Source of the DNA: Megalopta genalis
Lineage: Eukaryota > Arthropoda > Insecta > Hymenoptera > Halictidae
NCBI RefSeq assembly: GCF_051020955.1
Contig: NW_027476215.1
Location: 372,001-436,000, forward strand
DNA: 64,000 nt
Reading direction: 5' to 3'
Shown here: positions 1 to 13,861 of the stretch, one piece after another
How the letters are laid out: each line of letters opens with the position of its first letter
How positions within the stretch are numbered: position 1 is the stretch's first letter
Notes under the pieces: model-generated
What the model was told of the DNA's origin: nothing
The model's database searches: none
What the model saw: the letters and a program-made list of their open reading frames with translations, nothing else
Translations under genes and position numbers: made by a program

Positions 1-2250
1 GCATTGATTAGAAGTTAAGCCTTCTACTTAGCATTGAATTGAAGCTAAATCATGTGTTTCGCATGGATTCGAAGCTAACTCGTTTGTTTCGCATGCAGTT
101 CAAGCTAAATCATGTATAAAACAAGTATTTGAAGCTAAACCAATTGTTTCGCGTGAATTCAACGATCAGCCTTCTGCTTCGCATTGATTTGAAGCTAAAT
201 CATGTGTTTCGCATTGATTTGCAGCTAACTCGTTTGTTTCGCATGCAGTTGAAGCTAAATCTTGTATATCACATGTACTTGAAGTTAAACCATTTGTTTC
301 GCATGGATTAGAAGATCAGCATTCTGCTTCGCATTGATTTGAAGCTGAATCATGTGTTTCGCATGGATTTGAATCTAACTCGTTTGTTTCACATACAGTT
401 GAAGCTAAATCATGTATATCACAAATATAAGAAGCTAAATAAATGGTGTCGCATGGATTTGATGCTAAGCCTTCTACTTCGCATTGATTTGAAGCTGAAT
501 CATGTGTTTCGCTTGAATTTGAAGCAAAGCCTTCTACCTCGCATTGATATGAAGCTAAATCAAGTGTTTCGTTTCGATTTGAAGCTAACTAGTTTGTTTC
601 GCATGCAGTTGAAGCTAAATCATGTATACCACAAGTATATGTATCTAACCCATGTGTTTCGCATGAATTTGAAGCTAAAGCATGTCTCTCGCATGACTTT
701 AAATCTAAATCATTTGTTTCGATTGGATTAGAAGCTAACTCGTTTGTTTCGTCTGCATTTCAAATTATTCGAAGGTAAGTCATATATTTTGCATGGATTT
801 GAAGCTATGCCTTCAACATCGAATTGATTGGAATCTAAACCATGTGTTTCGAATGGATTTGACGCTATCTCGGTTGTTTCGCCTGCTGTTGAAGCTAAAT
901 CATGTATAATACAATTATTTGAAGCTAAACTGTACGTTTCGCATGGAATTGTATCTAACCCATGTGTGTCGAATGAATTTGAAGCTAAATCATTTGCTTT
1001 GCATGGATTTTAAGCTAACTCGTTTGTTTCGCATGCAGTTGAAGCTAAATCATGTATACCACAAGTATATGTATCTAACCCATGTGTTTCGCATGAATTT
1101 GAAGCTAAAGCATGTCTCTCGCATGACTTTAAATCTAAATCATGTGTTTCGCTTGGATTTGAAGCTAACTGGTTTGTTTCGCATGCAGTTGAAGCTAAAT
1201 CATGTATATCACAAGTATTAAAGCTAAACCATTTGTTTGGCATGAATATTAAGCTAAACCATGTGTTTCGCATGAATTTGTCGATAAATCATGTGTTTCG
1301 CTTGGCTATGAAGCTAACTCGTTAGTTTCGCCTGCAGTTGAAGCTAAATCATGTATATCACAAGTATTTGAAGCTAAACCATTTGTTTCGCATGGATTCG
1401 AAGATAATCCTTCTACTTCGCATTGATTTGAAGCTAAATCATACGTTTCGCATGGATTTAAAGCTAACTCGTTTGTTTCGCATGCAGTTGAAGCTAAATC
1501 ATGTATATCAAAGGTCTTTGAAGCTAAACCATTTGATTCGCATGGATTTGAAGCTATCTCGTTTGTTTCGCATGCACTTGAATCTAAATCATGTATATCA
1601 CAAGTATTTGAAGCTAAACCATTTGATTCCCATGGGTTGAAGTTATGCCTTCTACCTCGCATTGATTAGAAGACAAATCATGTGTTTCGCTTGGATTTGA
1701 AGCTCAGCATTCTACTTCGCACTGATTTGAAGCTAAATAATGTGTTTCGCTTGGATTTTAAGCTAACTCGTTTGTTTCACATTCAGTTGAAGTTAAATCA
1801 TGAATATCACAAGTATTTGAAGCTAAACAATTTGTTTCGCATGGATTTGAAGATAAGCCTCCTACTTCGCATTGATTTGATGCTAAATCATGTGTTTCGC
1901 ATGGATTTTAAGCTAACTCGTTTGTTTCGCATGCAGTTGAAGCTAAATTATGTATATCACAAGCATTTGAAGCTAAACCATTTGTTCGCATGGATTTGAA
2001 ACCACGCCGTCTACTTCGCATTGTTTTAAAGCTAAATAATTTATTTCGCTTGGATTTGAAGCTAAGCCTTCTACTTCGCATTGATTTGAAGGTACATCAT
2101 GGGTTTCGCATGGATTTGAAGCTAACTCGTTTGTTTCACCTGCATTTCAAGCTATATCATTTCTATTCACAAGTATGTGAAGCTAAATCATTCGTTTCGC
2201 ATGGATTGGACGCTAAGCCTTCAACTTCGCGTTGACTAGATGCTAAATCA
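1..2250. repeat. Left heterogeneous array segment
   Basis: The five-type order is recognisable, but copies differ from one another at many positions and several monomers are atypical. At 761-770 a monomer is reduced to about 10 bases (CAAATTATTC), shifting the 30-base register by 10. Single-base losses occur near 1220, 1637 and 1986, and one gain lies near 2165. The stretch at 1021-1160 closely repeats 601-710, including the unusual form GTATATGTATCTAACCC. No unique sequence and no convincing gene are present. Confidence 0.85.
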
Positions 2251-5200
2251 CGTGTTTCGCATGGATTTGAATCTATCTCGTTTGTTTCGCATGCAGTTGA
2301 AACTAAATTATGTATATCACAATCATTTGAATCTAAACCATTTGTTTCGCATGGATTTGAAACTCTGAATTCTACGTCGCTTTGATTTGAAGCTATATCA
2401 TGTGTTCCGCTTGGATTTTAAGCTAACTCGTTTGTTTCACATGCAGTTGAAGTTAAATCATGTATATCACAAGTATTAGAAGCTAAACGATTTGTTTCGC
2501 AGAGATTTGAAGATATGCCCCTTACTTCGCTTTGATTTGCAGCTAAATAATGTGTTTCGTATGGATTTTAAGCTAACTCGTTTGTTTCACATGCAGTTGA
2601 AGCTAAATTATGTATATCACAAGCATTTGAAGCTAAACCATTTGTTTCGCAAGGTTTTGAAACTCAGCATTCTACTTCCCATTGATTTGAAGCTATATCA
2701 TGTGTTCCGCTTGGATTTTAAGCTAACTCGTTTGTATCACATGCAGTTGAAGCTAAATCATGTATATCACAAGTATTTGAAGCTAAACCATTTGTTTCGC
2801 ATGGATTCGAAGATCATCATTCTGCGTCGCATTGATTTGATGTTAAATCATATGTTTCGCATGGATTTGAATCTATCTCGTTTGTTTCGCATGCTCTTGA
2901 ATATAAATCAAGCATATCACAAGTATTTGAAGCTAAACCGTTTGATTCGCATGGATTTGAAGCTGAGCCTTCTAGTTCGCATTGATTTGAACCTAAATCA
3001 TGTGTTTCGCATGGATTTAAAGCGGACTCGTTTGTTTCGCATGAAGTTGAAGCTAAATCATGTATATCACGAGTATTTGAAGCTAAACCATTTGTTTCGC
3101 ATGGATTCGAAGGTAACCCTTCCACTTCGCATTGATTTGAAGTTAAATCATGAGTTTCGCATGAATTTTAAGCTAATTCGTTTGTTTCGCCTGCAGTTGA
3201 AGCTAAATCATGTATATCACAAGTATTTGAAGCTAAACCATTTGTTTCGCATGGATTCGAAGATCAGCATTCTGCGTCGCATTGATTTGATGTTAAATCA
3301 TATGTTCCGCATGGATTTGAAGCTAACTCGTTTGTTTCGCATGCACTTGAATCTAAATCATGTAAATCACAAGTATTTGAAGCTAAACCATTTGTTTCGC
3401 ATGGATTTGAAGATAACCTTTCTACTTCGCATTGATTTGAAGCTAAATCATGTGTTTCGCATGGATTTGAAGCTAACTCGCTTGTTTCGCATGTTCTTGA
3501 TGCTAAATCATGTATATGACAAGTATTTGAAGCTAAACCATTTGTTTCGCATGGATTCGAAGATCATCATTCTGCGTCGCATTGATTTGATGTTAAATCA
3601 TATGTTTCGCATGGATTTGTATTTATCTCGTTTGTTTCGCATGCACTTCAATATAAATCAAGCATATCACAAGTATTTGAAGCTAAACCGTTTGATTCGC
3701 ATGGATTTGAAGCTAAGCCTTCTACTTCGCATTGATTTGAAGACAAATCATGTGTTCCGCTTGGATTTTAAGCTAACTCGTTTGTTTCGCATGCTGTTGA
3801 ATCTAAATCATGTATATCACAAGTATTTGAGCTAAACCGTTTGATTCGCATGGATTTGAAGCTAAGCCTTCTACTTCGCATTGATTTGAAGATAAATCAT
3901 GTGTTTCACTTGGATTTGAAGCTCAGCCTTCTACTTCGCATTGATTTAAAGCTAAATAATGTGTTTCACTTGGATTTTAAGCTAGCTCGTTTGTTTCACA
4001 TGCAGTTGAAGTTAAATCATGAATATCACAAGTATTTGAAGCTAAACGATTTGTTTCGCATGGATTTGAAGATAAGCCTCCTACTTCGCATTGCTTTGAT
4101 GCTAAATCATGTGTTTCGCATGGATTTGAAGCTAACTCGTTTGTTTCGCATGCAGTTGAAGCTAAATTATGTATATCACAAGCATTTGGAGCTAAACCAT
4201 TTGTTTCTCATGGATTTGATGGTATGCCCTCCACTTCGCATTAATTTGCAGCTAAATCATGTGCTTCGTATGGATGTTAAGCTAACTCGTTTATTTCACA
4301 TGCAGTTGAAGCTAAATCATGTATATCACAAGTGTTTGAAGCTAAACCATTTGTTCTGCATGGATTCGAAGATAATCCTTCTACTTCGCATTGATTTGAA
4401 GCTAAATCATACGTTTCGCATGTATTTAAAGCTAACTCGTTTGTTTCGCATGCAGTTGAAGCTAAATCATGTATATCACAGGTCTTTGAAGCTAAACCAA
4501 TTAATTCGCATGTATTTGAAGCTAACTCGTTTGTTTCGCATGCTGTAGAATCTAAAACATGTATATCACAAGTATTCGAATCGGAACCATTTGATTAGCA
4601 TGGATTCGAAGATCACCATTCTTCTTCGCATTGATTTAAAGCTAAATCATGTGTTTCGCAAGGATTTGAAGCTAACTCGTGTGTTTCCCATACTATTGAA
4701 GCTAAATCATGTGTAACACAAATATTTGAGGCTAAACCATTTGTTTCGCATGGATTCGAAGATCAGGCTTCTACTTCGCTTTTACTTGAAGCTAAATCAT
4801 GTGTTTCGCATGGATTTGAAGCTAAGTCGTTTGTTTCGCATGCATTTGAAGCTAGGCTTCCTACTTCGTATTGATTTGAAGCTAAATCATGTGTTTGGCT
4901 TGGATTTGAAGATAACTCGTTTGTTCCGCATGCATTTGAAGCTAAATCGTGCATTTCACAAGTATTTGAAGCTAAACGATTTGTTTCGCATGGATTTGAA
5001 GATAAGCCTCCTACTTCGCATTGATTTGATGCTAAATCATGTGTTTCGCATGGATTTGAAGCTAACTCGTTTGTTTCGCATGCAGTTGAAGCTAAATTAT
5101 GTACATCACAAGCATTTGAAGCTAAACCATTTGTTTCTCATGGATTTGAAACTCAACATTCTACTTCGCATTGATTTGAAGCTATATCATGTGTTCCGCT

Positions 5201-8200
5201 TGGATTTTAAGCTAACTCGTTTGTATCACATGCAGTTGAAGTTAAATCATGTATATCACAAGTATTTGAAGCTAAACGATTTGTTTCGCATGGATTTGAT
5301 GGTATGCCCTCTACTTCGCATTAATTTGCAGCTAAATCATGTGCTTCGTATGGATGTTAAGCTAACTCGTTTGTTTCACATGCAGTTGAAGCTAAATCAT
5401 GTATATCACAAGTATTTGAAGCTGAACCATTTGTTTCGTATGAATAATAAGCTAAACCATGTGTTTCGCATGAATTTGGATCCAAATCATATGTTTTGTA
5501 TGGATTTGAATCTAGCTCGTTTGTTTCTCCTGCATTTGAAGCTAAATCATGTATATCACAAGTATTTGAAGCTAAACCATTTGCTTCGCTTGGATTCGAA
5601 GATAAGCCTTCTACTTCGAATTGAATTGAAGCTAAATCATGTGTTTCGCATGGATTTGAAGCTAACTCGTTTGTTTCGCATGCGGTTGAAGCTAAATCAT
5701 GTATGTCACAAGTATTTGAAGCTAAACCATTTGTTTCGAATGGATTTGAAGATCAGCCTTCTGTTTCGCATTGATTTGAAGCTAAATCATGTGTTTCGCA
5801 TGGATTTGAAGCGAACTCGTTTGTTTCGTCTGCGTTTGAAGATAAATCATGTACATCACAAGTATTTGAAGCTAAACCATTTGATGCGCATGGATTTGAA
5901 GCTAATCCTTCTACTTCGCATTGATTTGAAATTAAATCATGTATTACGCTTGGATTTGAAGCTCACTCGTTTGTTTCGCCTGCATTTGAAGGTATATCAC
6001 TTATATTCGCCAGTATTTGAAGATAAATCATTCGTTTCGCATGCATTTGAAGCTAGGCTTCCTACTTCGTATTGATTTGAAGCTAAATCATGTATTTCGC
6101 TTGGATTTGTAGCTATCTCGTTTGTGTCGCATGCAGTTGAATATAAATCGTGTGTATCACAAGTATTTGAAGCTAAACCATCTGATTCGCATGGATTCGA
6201 AGCTAATCCTTCTGCTTCGCATTGATTTGACGCTGAATCATGTGTTTCGCATTGATTTGAAGCTAAATCGTGCGTCTCGCTTGGATTTGAAGCTAACTCG
6301 TTTGTTTCGCATGAAGTTGAAGCTAAATCATGTATATCACGAGTATTTGAAGCTAAAACATTTTTTTCGCATTGATTCAAAGATCAGTATTCCACTTCGC
6401 ATTGATTTGAAGCTAAATCATGTGTTTCGCATGGATTTGATGCTAAATCATGTGTTTCGCATGGATTTGAAGCTAACTCGTTTGTTTCGCATGCAGTTGA
6501 TGCTGAATCATGTATATCACAAGTATTTGAAGCTAAACGATTTGTTTCGCATGGATTAGAAGATATGCCCTCTACTTCGCATTGATTTGCAGCTAAATCA
6601 TGTGCTTCGTATAGATTTTAAGCTAACGCGTTTGTTTCGCATGCATTTGAAGCTAAATTATGTATATCACAAGCATCTGAAGCTAAACCATTTTTTCTCA
6701 TGGATTTGAAACCACGCCTTCTACTTCGCATTGATTTGAAGCTAAATAATTTGGTTCGCTTGGATTTGAAGCTAAGCCTTCTACTTCACATTGATTTGAA
6801 GACAAATCATGTGTTTCGCTTGGATTTTAAACTAACTCGTTTGTTTCACATGCAGTTGAAGCTAAATCATGTACATCACAAGTGTTTGAAGCTAAACCAT
6901 TTGTTTCGCATGGATTCGAAGGTAACCCTTCCACTTCGCATTGATTTGAAGTTAAATCATGAGTTTCGCATGAATTTTAAGCTAACTCGTTTGTTTCGCC
7001 TGCAGTTGAAGCTAAATCATGTATATCACAAGTATTTGAAGCTAAACCATTTGTTTCGCATGGATTCGAAGATCAGCATTCTGCGTCGCATTGATTTGAT
7101 GTTAAATCATATGTTCCGCATGGATTTGAATTTATCTCGTTTGTTTCGCATGCACTTCAATATAAATCAAGCATATCACAAGTATTTGAAGCTAAACCGT
7201 TTGATTCGCATGGATTTGAAGCTAAGCCTTCTACTTCGCATTGATTTGAAGACAAATCATGTGTTCCGCTTGGATTTTAAGCTAACTCGTTTGTTTCGCA
7301 TGCTGTTGAATCTAAATAATGTATATCACAAGTATTTGAACTAAACCGTTTGATTCGCATGGATTTGAAGCTAAGCCTTCTACTTCGCATTGATTTGAAG
7401 ATAAATCATGTGTTTCGCTTGGATTTGAAGCTCAGCCTTCTACTTCGCATTGATTTGAAGCTAAATAATGTGTTTCGCTTGGATTTTAAGCTAGCTCGAT
7501 TGTTTCACATGCAGTTGAAGATAAATCATGAATATCACAAGTATTTGAAGCTAAACGATTTGTTTCGCATGGATTTGAAGATAAGCCTCCTACTTCGCAT
7601 TGATTTGTTGCTAAATCATGTGTTTCGCATGGATTTGAAGCTAACTCGTTTGTTTCGCATGCAGTTGAAGCTAAATTATGTACATCACAAGCATTTGAAG
7701 CTAAACCATTTGTTTCTCATGGATTTGAAACTCAACATTCTACTTCGCATTGATTTGAAGCTATATCATGTGTTGCGCTTGGATTTTAAGCTAACTCGTT
7801 TGTATCACATGCAGTTGAAGTTAAATCATGTATATCACAAGTATTTGAAGCTAAACGATTTGTTTCGCATGGATTTGATGGTATGCCCCCTACTTCGCAT
7901 TAATTTGCAGCTAAATCATGTGCTTCGTATGGATGTTAAGCTAACTCGTTTGTTTCACATGCAGTTGAAGCTAAATCATGTATATCACAAGTGTTTGAAG
8001 CTAAACCATTTGTTCTGCATGGATTCGAAGATAATCCTTCTACTTCGCATTGGTTTGAAGCTAAATCATACGTTTCGCATGGATTTAAAGCTAACTCGTT
8101 TGTTTCGCATGCAGTTGAAGCTAATTCATGTATATCACAGGTCTTCGAAGCTAAACCATTTGATTCGCATGTATTTGAAGCTAACTCGTTTGTTTCGCAT

Positions 8201-8990
8201 GCTGTAGAATCTAAATCATGTATATCACAAGTATTCGAATCGAAACCATTTGATTAGCATGGATTCGAAGATCACCATTCTTCTTCGCATTGATTTAAAG
8301 CTAAATCATGTGTTTCGCATGCATTTGAAGCTTACGCGTGTGTTTCGCATGCAGTTGATGCTAAATCATGTATATCACAAGTATTTGAAGCAGAAACATT
8401 TGTTTCGCATGGGTTCGAAGATAAGCCTTCTACTTCGCATTGATTTGAAGCTAAATCATGTCTATCGCAAGGATTTGAAGCTAACTCGTGTGTTTCGCAT
8501 ACTATTGAAGCTAAATCATGTATAACACAAATATTTGAGGCTAAACCATTTGTTTCGCATGGATTCGAAGATCAGGCTTCTACTTCGCTTTTACTTGAAG
8601 CTAAATCATGTGTTTCGCATGGATTTGAAGCTAAGTCGTTTGTTTCGCATGCAATTGAGGCTAAATCATGCATATCACAAGTATTTGAAGCTAAACCATT
8701 TGTTTCGCATGGATTCGAAGATCAGCCTTCTACTTCGCTTTTACTTGAAGCTAAATCATGTGTTTTGAATGGATTTGAAGCTAACTCGTTTGTTTCGCAT
8801 GCAGTTGAAGCTAAATCGTGTATATCACAAGTATTTGAAGCTAAACCATTTGTTTCGCATGGATTCGAAGATCAGCCTTCTACTTCGCTTTTACTTGAAG
8901 CTAAATCATGTGTTTTGAATGGATTTGAAGCTAACTCGTTTGTTTCGCATGCAGTTGAAGCTAAATCATGTATATCACAAGCATTTGAAG
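2250..8990. repeat. Array segment with a large internal duplication (about 3.1-4.9 and 6.9-8.7 kb)
   Basis: Distinctive variants repeat at a long distance: GAAGGTAACCCTTCCAC at 3109 and 6918 (offset 3809), the ATGCACTTCAATATAAATC monomer at about 3641 and 7150 (offset 3509), and the GAGGCTAAACC block at about 4727 and 8536 (offset 3809). The offset changes are whole multiples of 150, so copies have gained or lost complete HORs since duplication. A further block (about 4970-5430) recurs at about 7550-8010. The longest plus open frames here (2492-3835 and 4726-6075) are LKLNH-type repeat frames. Confidence 0.85.
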
Positions 8991-9030
8991 CTGAACCATT
9001 TGTTTCGCATAGATTTGAAGCTAAGCCTTC
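8567..9030 (+). repeat. Three successive copies of a variant HOR
   Basis: The unusual string CTTCGCTTTTACTTGAAG, replacing the normal CGCATTGATTTGAAG of monomer E, occurs at 8584, 8734 and 8884, exactly 150 bases apart. It also occurs once at about 4774. Two of the three are followed by TGTTTTGAATGG, so the second and third copies are closest. This is a local tandem amplification of one HOR. Confidence 0.85.
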
Positions 9031-9196
9031 TACTTCGCATTGATTTGAAGCTAAATCATGTGTCTCGCATGGATTTGAAGCTAACTGGTTCGTTTCGCAT
9101 GCAGTGGAAGCTAAATCATCTATATCACAAGTATTTGAAGCTGAAGCATTTGTTTCCCATGAATATTAAGCTAAACCATGTGTTTCGCATGAATTT

Positions 9197-10380
9197 GAAG
9201 CTAAATCATGTGTTTCGCATGGATTTGAAGCTAACTCGTTTGCTTTGCATGCGGTTGAGGCTAAATCATGCATATCGCAAGTATTTGAAGCTAAACCATT
9301 TGTTTCGCAAGAATATTAAGCTAAACCAGGTGTTTCGAATGAATTTGAAGCTAAATCATGTGATTCGCATGTATTTGAAGCTGACTCGTTGGATTCGGAA
9401 GCAGTTGATGCTAAATCATGAATACCACAAGTATTTGAAGCTGAACAATTTGTATCGAATGGGTTTGAAGCTAAGCCTTCTACTTCGCATTGATTTGAAG
9501 CTAAATCATGCGTCTCGCTTGGATTTGAAGCTAACTGGTTTGATTCGAATGTAGTTGAAGCTAAATCATCTATATCACAAGTATTTGAAGCTGAAGCATT
9601 TGTTTCCTACGAATATTAAGCTAAACCATGTGTTTCGCATGAATTTGAAGCTAAATCATGTGTTTCGCTAGGATTTGAAACTAACTCGTTTGCTTAGCAT
9701 GCGGTTGCGGCTAAATCATGCATATCACAAGTATTTCAAGCTAAACCATTTGTTTCGCAAGAATATTAAGCTAAACCATGTGTTTCGCATGAATTTGAAG
9801 CTAAATCATGTGTTTCGCATGGATTTGAAGCTAACTTGTTTGTTTCGCATGCATTTGAGGCTAAATCATGTATATCACAAGTATTTGAATCTAAATGATT
9901 TGTTTCGCATGGTTTCGAAGATTAGCCTTCTACTTCGTATTGAATTGAAGCTAAATCATGTGTTTCGCTTGGATTTGAAGCTAATTCGCACGTTTCTCAC
10001 GCAGTTGAATCTGAATCATGTATATCACAACTATTTGAAACTGAACCATTTGATTGGCATGGATTTGAAGCTGAGCCTGCCTCTTCGCATTTATTTGAAG
10101 CTAAATCATGTGTTTCGAATGGATTTGAAGGTAACTCGTTTGTTTCGCCTGCATTTGAAGCTAAATTGTGTATATCACAAGTATTTGAAGCTAAATGATT
10201 TGTTTCGCATTGATTCGAAGATACGCCTTATACGTCGCACTGATTTGAAGCTAAATCATGTGTTTCGCATGGATTTGAACCTAAATCGTTTGTTTCGCAT
10301 GCAGTTGAAGCTAAATCATGTATATCACAAGTATTTGAACCTAAACCATTTGATTCGCATGGATTTGAAGCTCAGCCTTC
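9197..10380 (+). repeat. Segmental duplicate, copy 1 (partner 10817-11850)
   Basis: It matches the partner at offset 1620 from the left end to about 9660. From about 9811 onward it matches at offset 1470. The second copy therefore lacks exactly one 150-base HOR, the one at about 9661-9810. Shared rare variants include TTTGCTTTGCATGCGG, TCCTACGAATATTAAG and the GGTTTCGAAGATTAG form of D/E. Confidence 0.85.
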
Positions 10381-10816
10381 TACTTCGTATTGAATTGAAG
10401 CTAAATCACGTGTTTCGCTAGGATTTGAAGCTAATTCGCTCGTTTCGCACGCAGTTGAATCTGAATCATGTATATCACAACTATTTGAAACTAAACCATT
10501 TGATTCGCATGGATTTGAAGCTGAGCCTTCCTCTTCGCATTTATTTGAAGCTAAATCATGTGTTTCGCTTGGATTTGAAGCTAACTCGTTCGTTTCGCAT
10601 GCAGTTGAATCTAAATCATGTATATCACAAGTATTTGACGCTAAACCAATTGTTTCGCATGGATTTGAAGATAAGCCTTCCTCTTCGCATTTATTTGAAG
10701 CTAAATCATGTGATCCGCAAGGATTAGAAGCTAAGCCTTCAATTTCGCATTGATTTGAAACTAAACCATTTGATTCGGATGGATTTGAAGCTAAGTCTTC
10801 TACTTCGCATTGATTT

Positions 10817-11850
10817 GAAGCTAAATCATGTGTTTCGCATGGATTTGAAGCTAACTCGTTTGCTTTGCATGCGGTTGAGGCTAAATCATGCATATCACAA
10901 GTATTTGAAGCTAAACCATTTGTTTCGCAAGAATATTAAGCTAAACCAGGTGTTTCGAATGAATTTGAAGCTAAATCATGTGATTCGCATGGATTTGAAG
11001 CTGACTCGTTGGATTCGGAAGCAGTTGATGCTAAATCATGAATACCACAAGTATTTGAAGCTGAACAATTTGTATCGCATGGGTTTGAAGCTAAGCCTTC
11101 TACTTCGCATTGATTTGAAGCTAAATCATGCGTCTCGCTTGGATTTGAAGCTAACTGGTTTGTTTCGAATGTAGTTGAAGCTAAATCATCTATATCACAA
11201 GTATTTGAAGCTGAAGCATTTGTTTCCTACGAATATTAAGCTAAACCATGTGTTTCGCATGAATTTGAAGCTAAATCATGTGTTTCGCATGGATTTGAAG
11301 CTAACTCGTTTGTTTCGCATGCATTTGAGGCTAAATCATGTATATCACAAGTATTTGAATCTAAATGATTTGTTTCGCATGGTTTCGAAGATTAGCCTTC
11401 TACTTCGTATTGAATTGAAGCTAAATCACGTGTTTCGCTTGGATTTGAAGCTAATTCGCTCGTTTCTCACGCAGTTGAATCTGAATCATGTATATCACAA
11501 CTATTTGAAACTAAACCATTTGATTGGCATGGATTTGATGCTGAGCCTGCCTCTTCGCATTGATTTGAAGCTAAATCATGTGTTTCGCATGGATTTGAAG
11601 GTAACTCGTTTGTTTCGCCTGCATTTGAAGCTAAATTGTGTATATCACAAGTATTTGAAGCTAAATGATTTGTTTCGCATTGATTCGAAGATACGCCTTA
11701 TACGTCGCACTGAGTTGAAGCTAAATCATGTGTTTCGCATGGATTTGAACCTAAATCGTTTGTTTCGCATGCAGTTGAAGCTAAATCATGTGTATCACAA
11801 GTATTTGAACCTAAACAATTTGATTCGCACGGATTTGAAGCTAAGCCTTC
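10817..11850 (+). repeat. Segmental duplicate, copy 2 (partner 9197-10380)
   Basis: This is the second copy, one HOR shorter than the first. Its right end overlaps the start of a further 569-base duplication (11621-12079 with 12190-12648), so the duplications are nested. Confidence 0.85.
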
Positions 11851-12079
11851 TACTTCGCATTGATTAGAAGCTAAGTCATGTGTTTCGCTTGGATTTGAAG
11901 CTAACTCGTTCGTTTCGCATGCAGTTGAATCTAAATCATGTATATCACAAGTATTTGACGCTAAACCAATTGTTTCGCATGGATTTGAAGATAAGCCTTC
12001 CTCTTCGCATTTATTTGAAGCTAAATCATGTGATCCGCAAGGATTAGAAGCTAAGCCTTCAACTTCGCATTGATTTGAA
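11621..12079 (+). repeat. 569-base-offset duplicate, copy 1
   Basis: It matches 12190-12648 at offset 569, which is 19 monomers less one base; the missing base is in the second copy near 12184. Shared rare features include GCCTTATAC followed by a CACTGA or CAGTGA end, CCTTCCTCTTCGC, and GCAAGGATTAGAAGC. Confidence 0.8.
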
Positions 12080-12189
12080 ACTAAACCATTTGATTCGCAT
12101 GGATTTGAAGCTAAGTCTTCTACTTCGCATTGATTTGAAGCTAAATCATGTGTTTCGCATGGATTTGAAGCTAACTCGTTTGTTCGCCT

Positions 12190-12648
12190 GCATTTGAAGC
12201 TAAATCGTGTATATCACATGTATTTGAAGCTAAATGATTTGTTTCGCATTGATTCGAAGATACGCCTTATACTACACAGTGATTTGAAGCTAAATCATGT
12301 GTTTCGCATGGATTTGAACCTAAATCGTTTGTTTCGCATGCAGTTGAAGCTAAATCATGTATATCACAAGTATTTGAACCTAAACAATTTGATTCGCATG
12401 GATTTGAAGCTAAGCCTTCTACTTCGCATTGATTAGAAGCTATGTCATGTGTTTCGCTTGGATTTGAAGCTAACTCGTTCGTTTCGCATGCAGTTGAATC
12501 TAAATCATGTATATCACAAGTATTTGACGCTAAACCAATTGTTTCGCATGGATTTGAAGATAAGCCTTCCTCTTCGCATTTATTTGAAGCTAAATCATGT
12601 GATTCGCAAGGATTAGAAGCTAAGCCTTCAACTTCGCATTGATTTGAA
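12190..12648 (+). repeat. 569-base-offset duplicate, copy 2
   Basis: Second copy of 11621-12079. It diverges after GATTTGAAGCTAAATAA, where the first copy reads GATTTGAAACTAAACC. Confidence 0.8.
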
Positions 12649-13861
12649 GCTAAATAACTTGTTTTGCTGGGATTTGAAGCTAAGTCTTCTACTTCGCATT
12701 GATTTGAAGCAAAATCATGTGTTTCTCATGGATTTGAAGCTAACTGGTTTGTTTCGCGTGCAGTTGAAGCTAAATCATGTATATCACAAGTATTTAAAGC
12801 TAAACCATCTGTTTGGCATGGATTTGAAGATCAGCCTTCTACTTCGCATTGATTTGAAGCTGAATCCTGTGTTTCGCATGGATTTGAAGCTAACTCGTTT
12901 GTTTCGCATGCTCTTGAAGCTAAATCAAGTATATCACAAGTACTTGAAGCAAAACCATTTGTTTCGCATGGATTCGAAGTCAACCCTTCTACTTCGCATT
13001 GATTTGAAGATAAATAATGTGTTTCGCTTGGATTTGAAACTAACTCGTTTGTATCGCACGCACTTGAATCTAAATCAAGTATATCACAAGTATTTGAAGC
13101 TAAACAGTTTGATTCGCATGGATCTGAAGCTAAGCCTTCTACTTCGCATTGATTTGAAGACAAATCATGTGTTTCGCTTGGATTTTAAGCTAACTCATTT
13201 GTTTCACATGCAGTTGAAGCTAAATCATGTATATCACAAGTGTTTGAAGCTAAACCATTTGTTTTGCATGGATTCGAAGATAAGCCTTCTACTTCGTATT
13301 GATTTGAAGCTAAACCATGTGTTTCGCTTGGATTTGTACCTAACTCGATTGTTTCGCTGGCTTTTGAAGCTAATTTATGTTTATCACAAATATTTGAAGC
13401 TAAATCATTGTTTTCGCATGGATTTGAAGCTGAGCCTTCTACATCGCATTGATTGGAAGCTGAATCATGTCTATCGCTTGAATTTGTAGCTAACACGTTT
13501 GTTTCACATGCAGTTGAAGCTGAATCATGTATATCACAATTGTTTGAAGCTAAATCACGTGAGTCGCTTGGATTTGAAGCTAATCCTTCTACTTCGCATT
13601 GATTTGAAGGTAAATCATGTGATACGCATGGATTTGAAACTAACTCGTTTGTTTCGCATGCTGTTGAAGCCAAATCATGTATATCACAAGTATTTGAACC
13701 TAAACCATTCGTTTCGCATGAATTTGAAGCTCAGCCTTCTACTTCTTATTGATTAGAAGCTAAGTCATGTGTTTCGCTTGGATTTGAAGCTAACTCGTTC
13801 GTTTCGCATGCAGTTAAATCTAAATCATGTATATCACAAGTATTTGACGCTAAACCAATTG

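Larger units (their letters stand above)
8990..13760. repeat. Array segment with nested duplications and E-replacing monomers
   Basis: The segment mixes normal HORs with HORs in which E is replaced by a monomer starting from GAATATTAAGC and reading CTAAACCATGTGTTTCGC (for example near 9170, 9320, 9620, 9770, 10940 and 11240). Several kb-scale duplicates lie inside it: 9197-10380 with 10817-11850, and 11621-12079 with 12190-12648. The phrase CTCGTTCGTTTCGC followed by GTATTTGACGC recurs at about 10583, 11903 and 12474, and later at 13792, 15624 and 17572. Confidence 0.85.
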
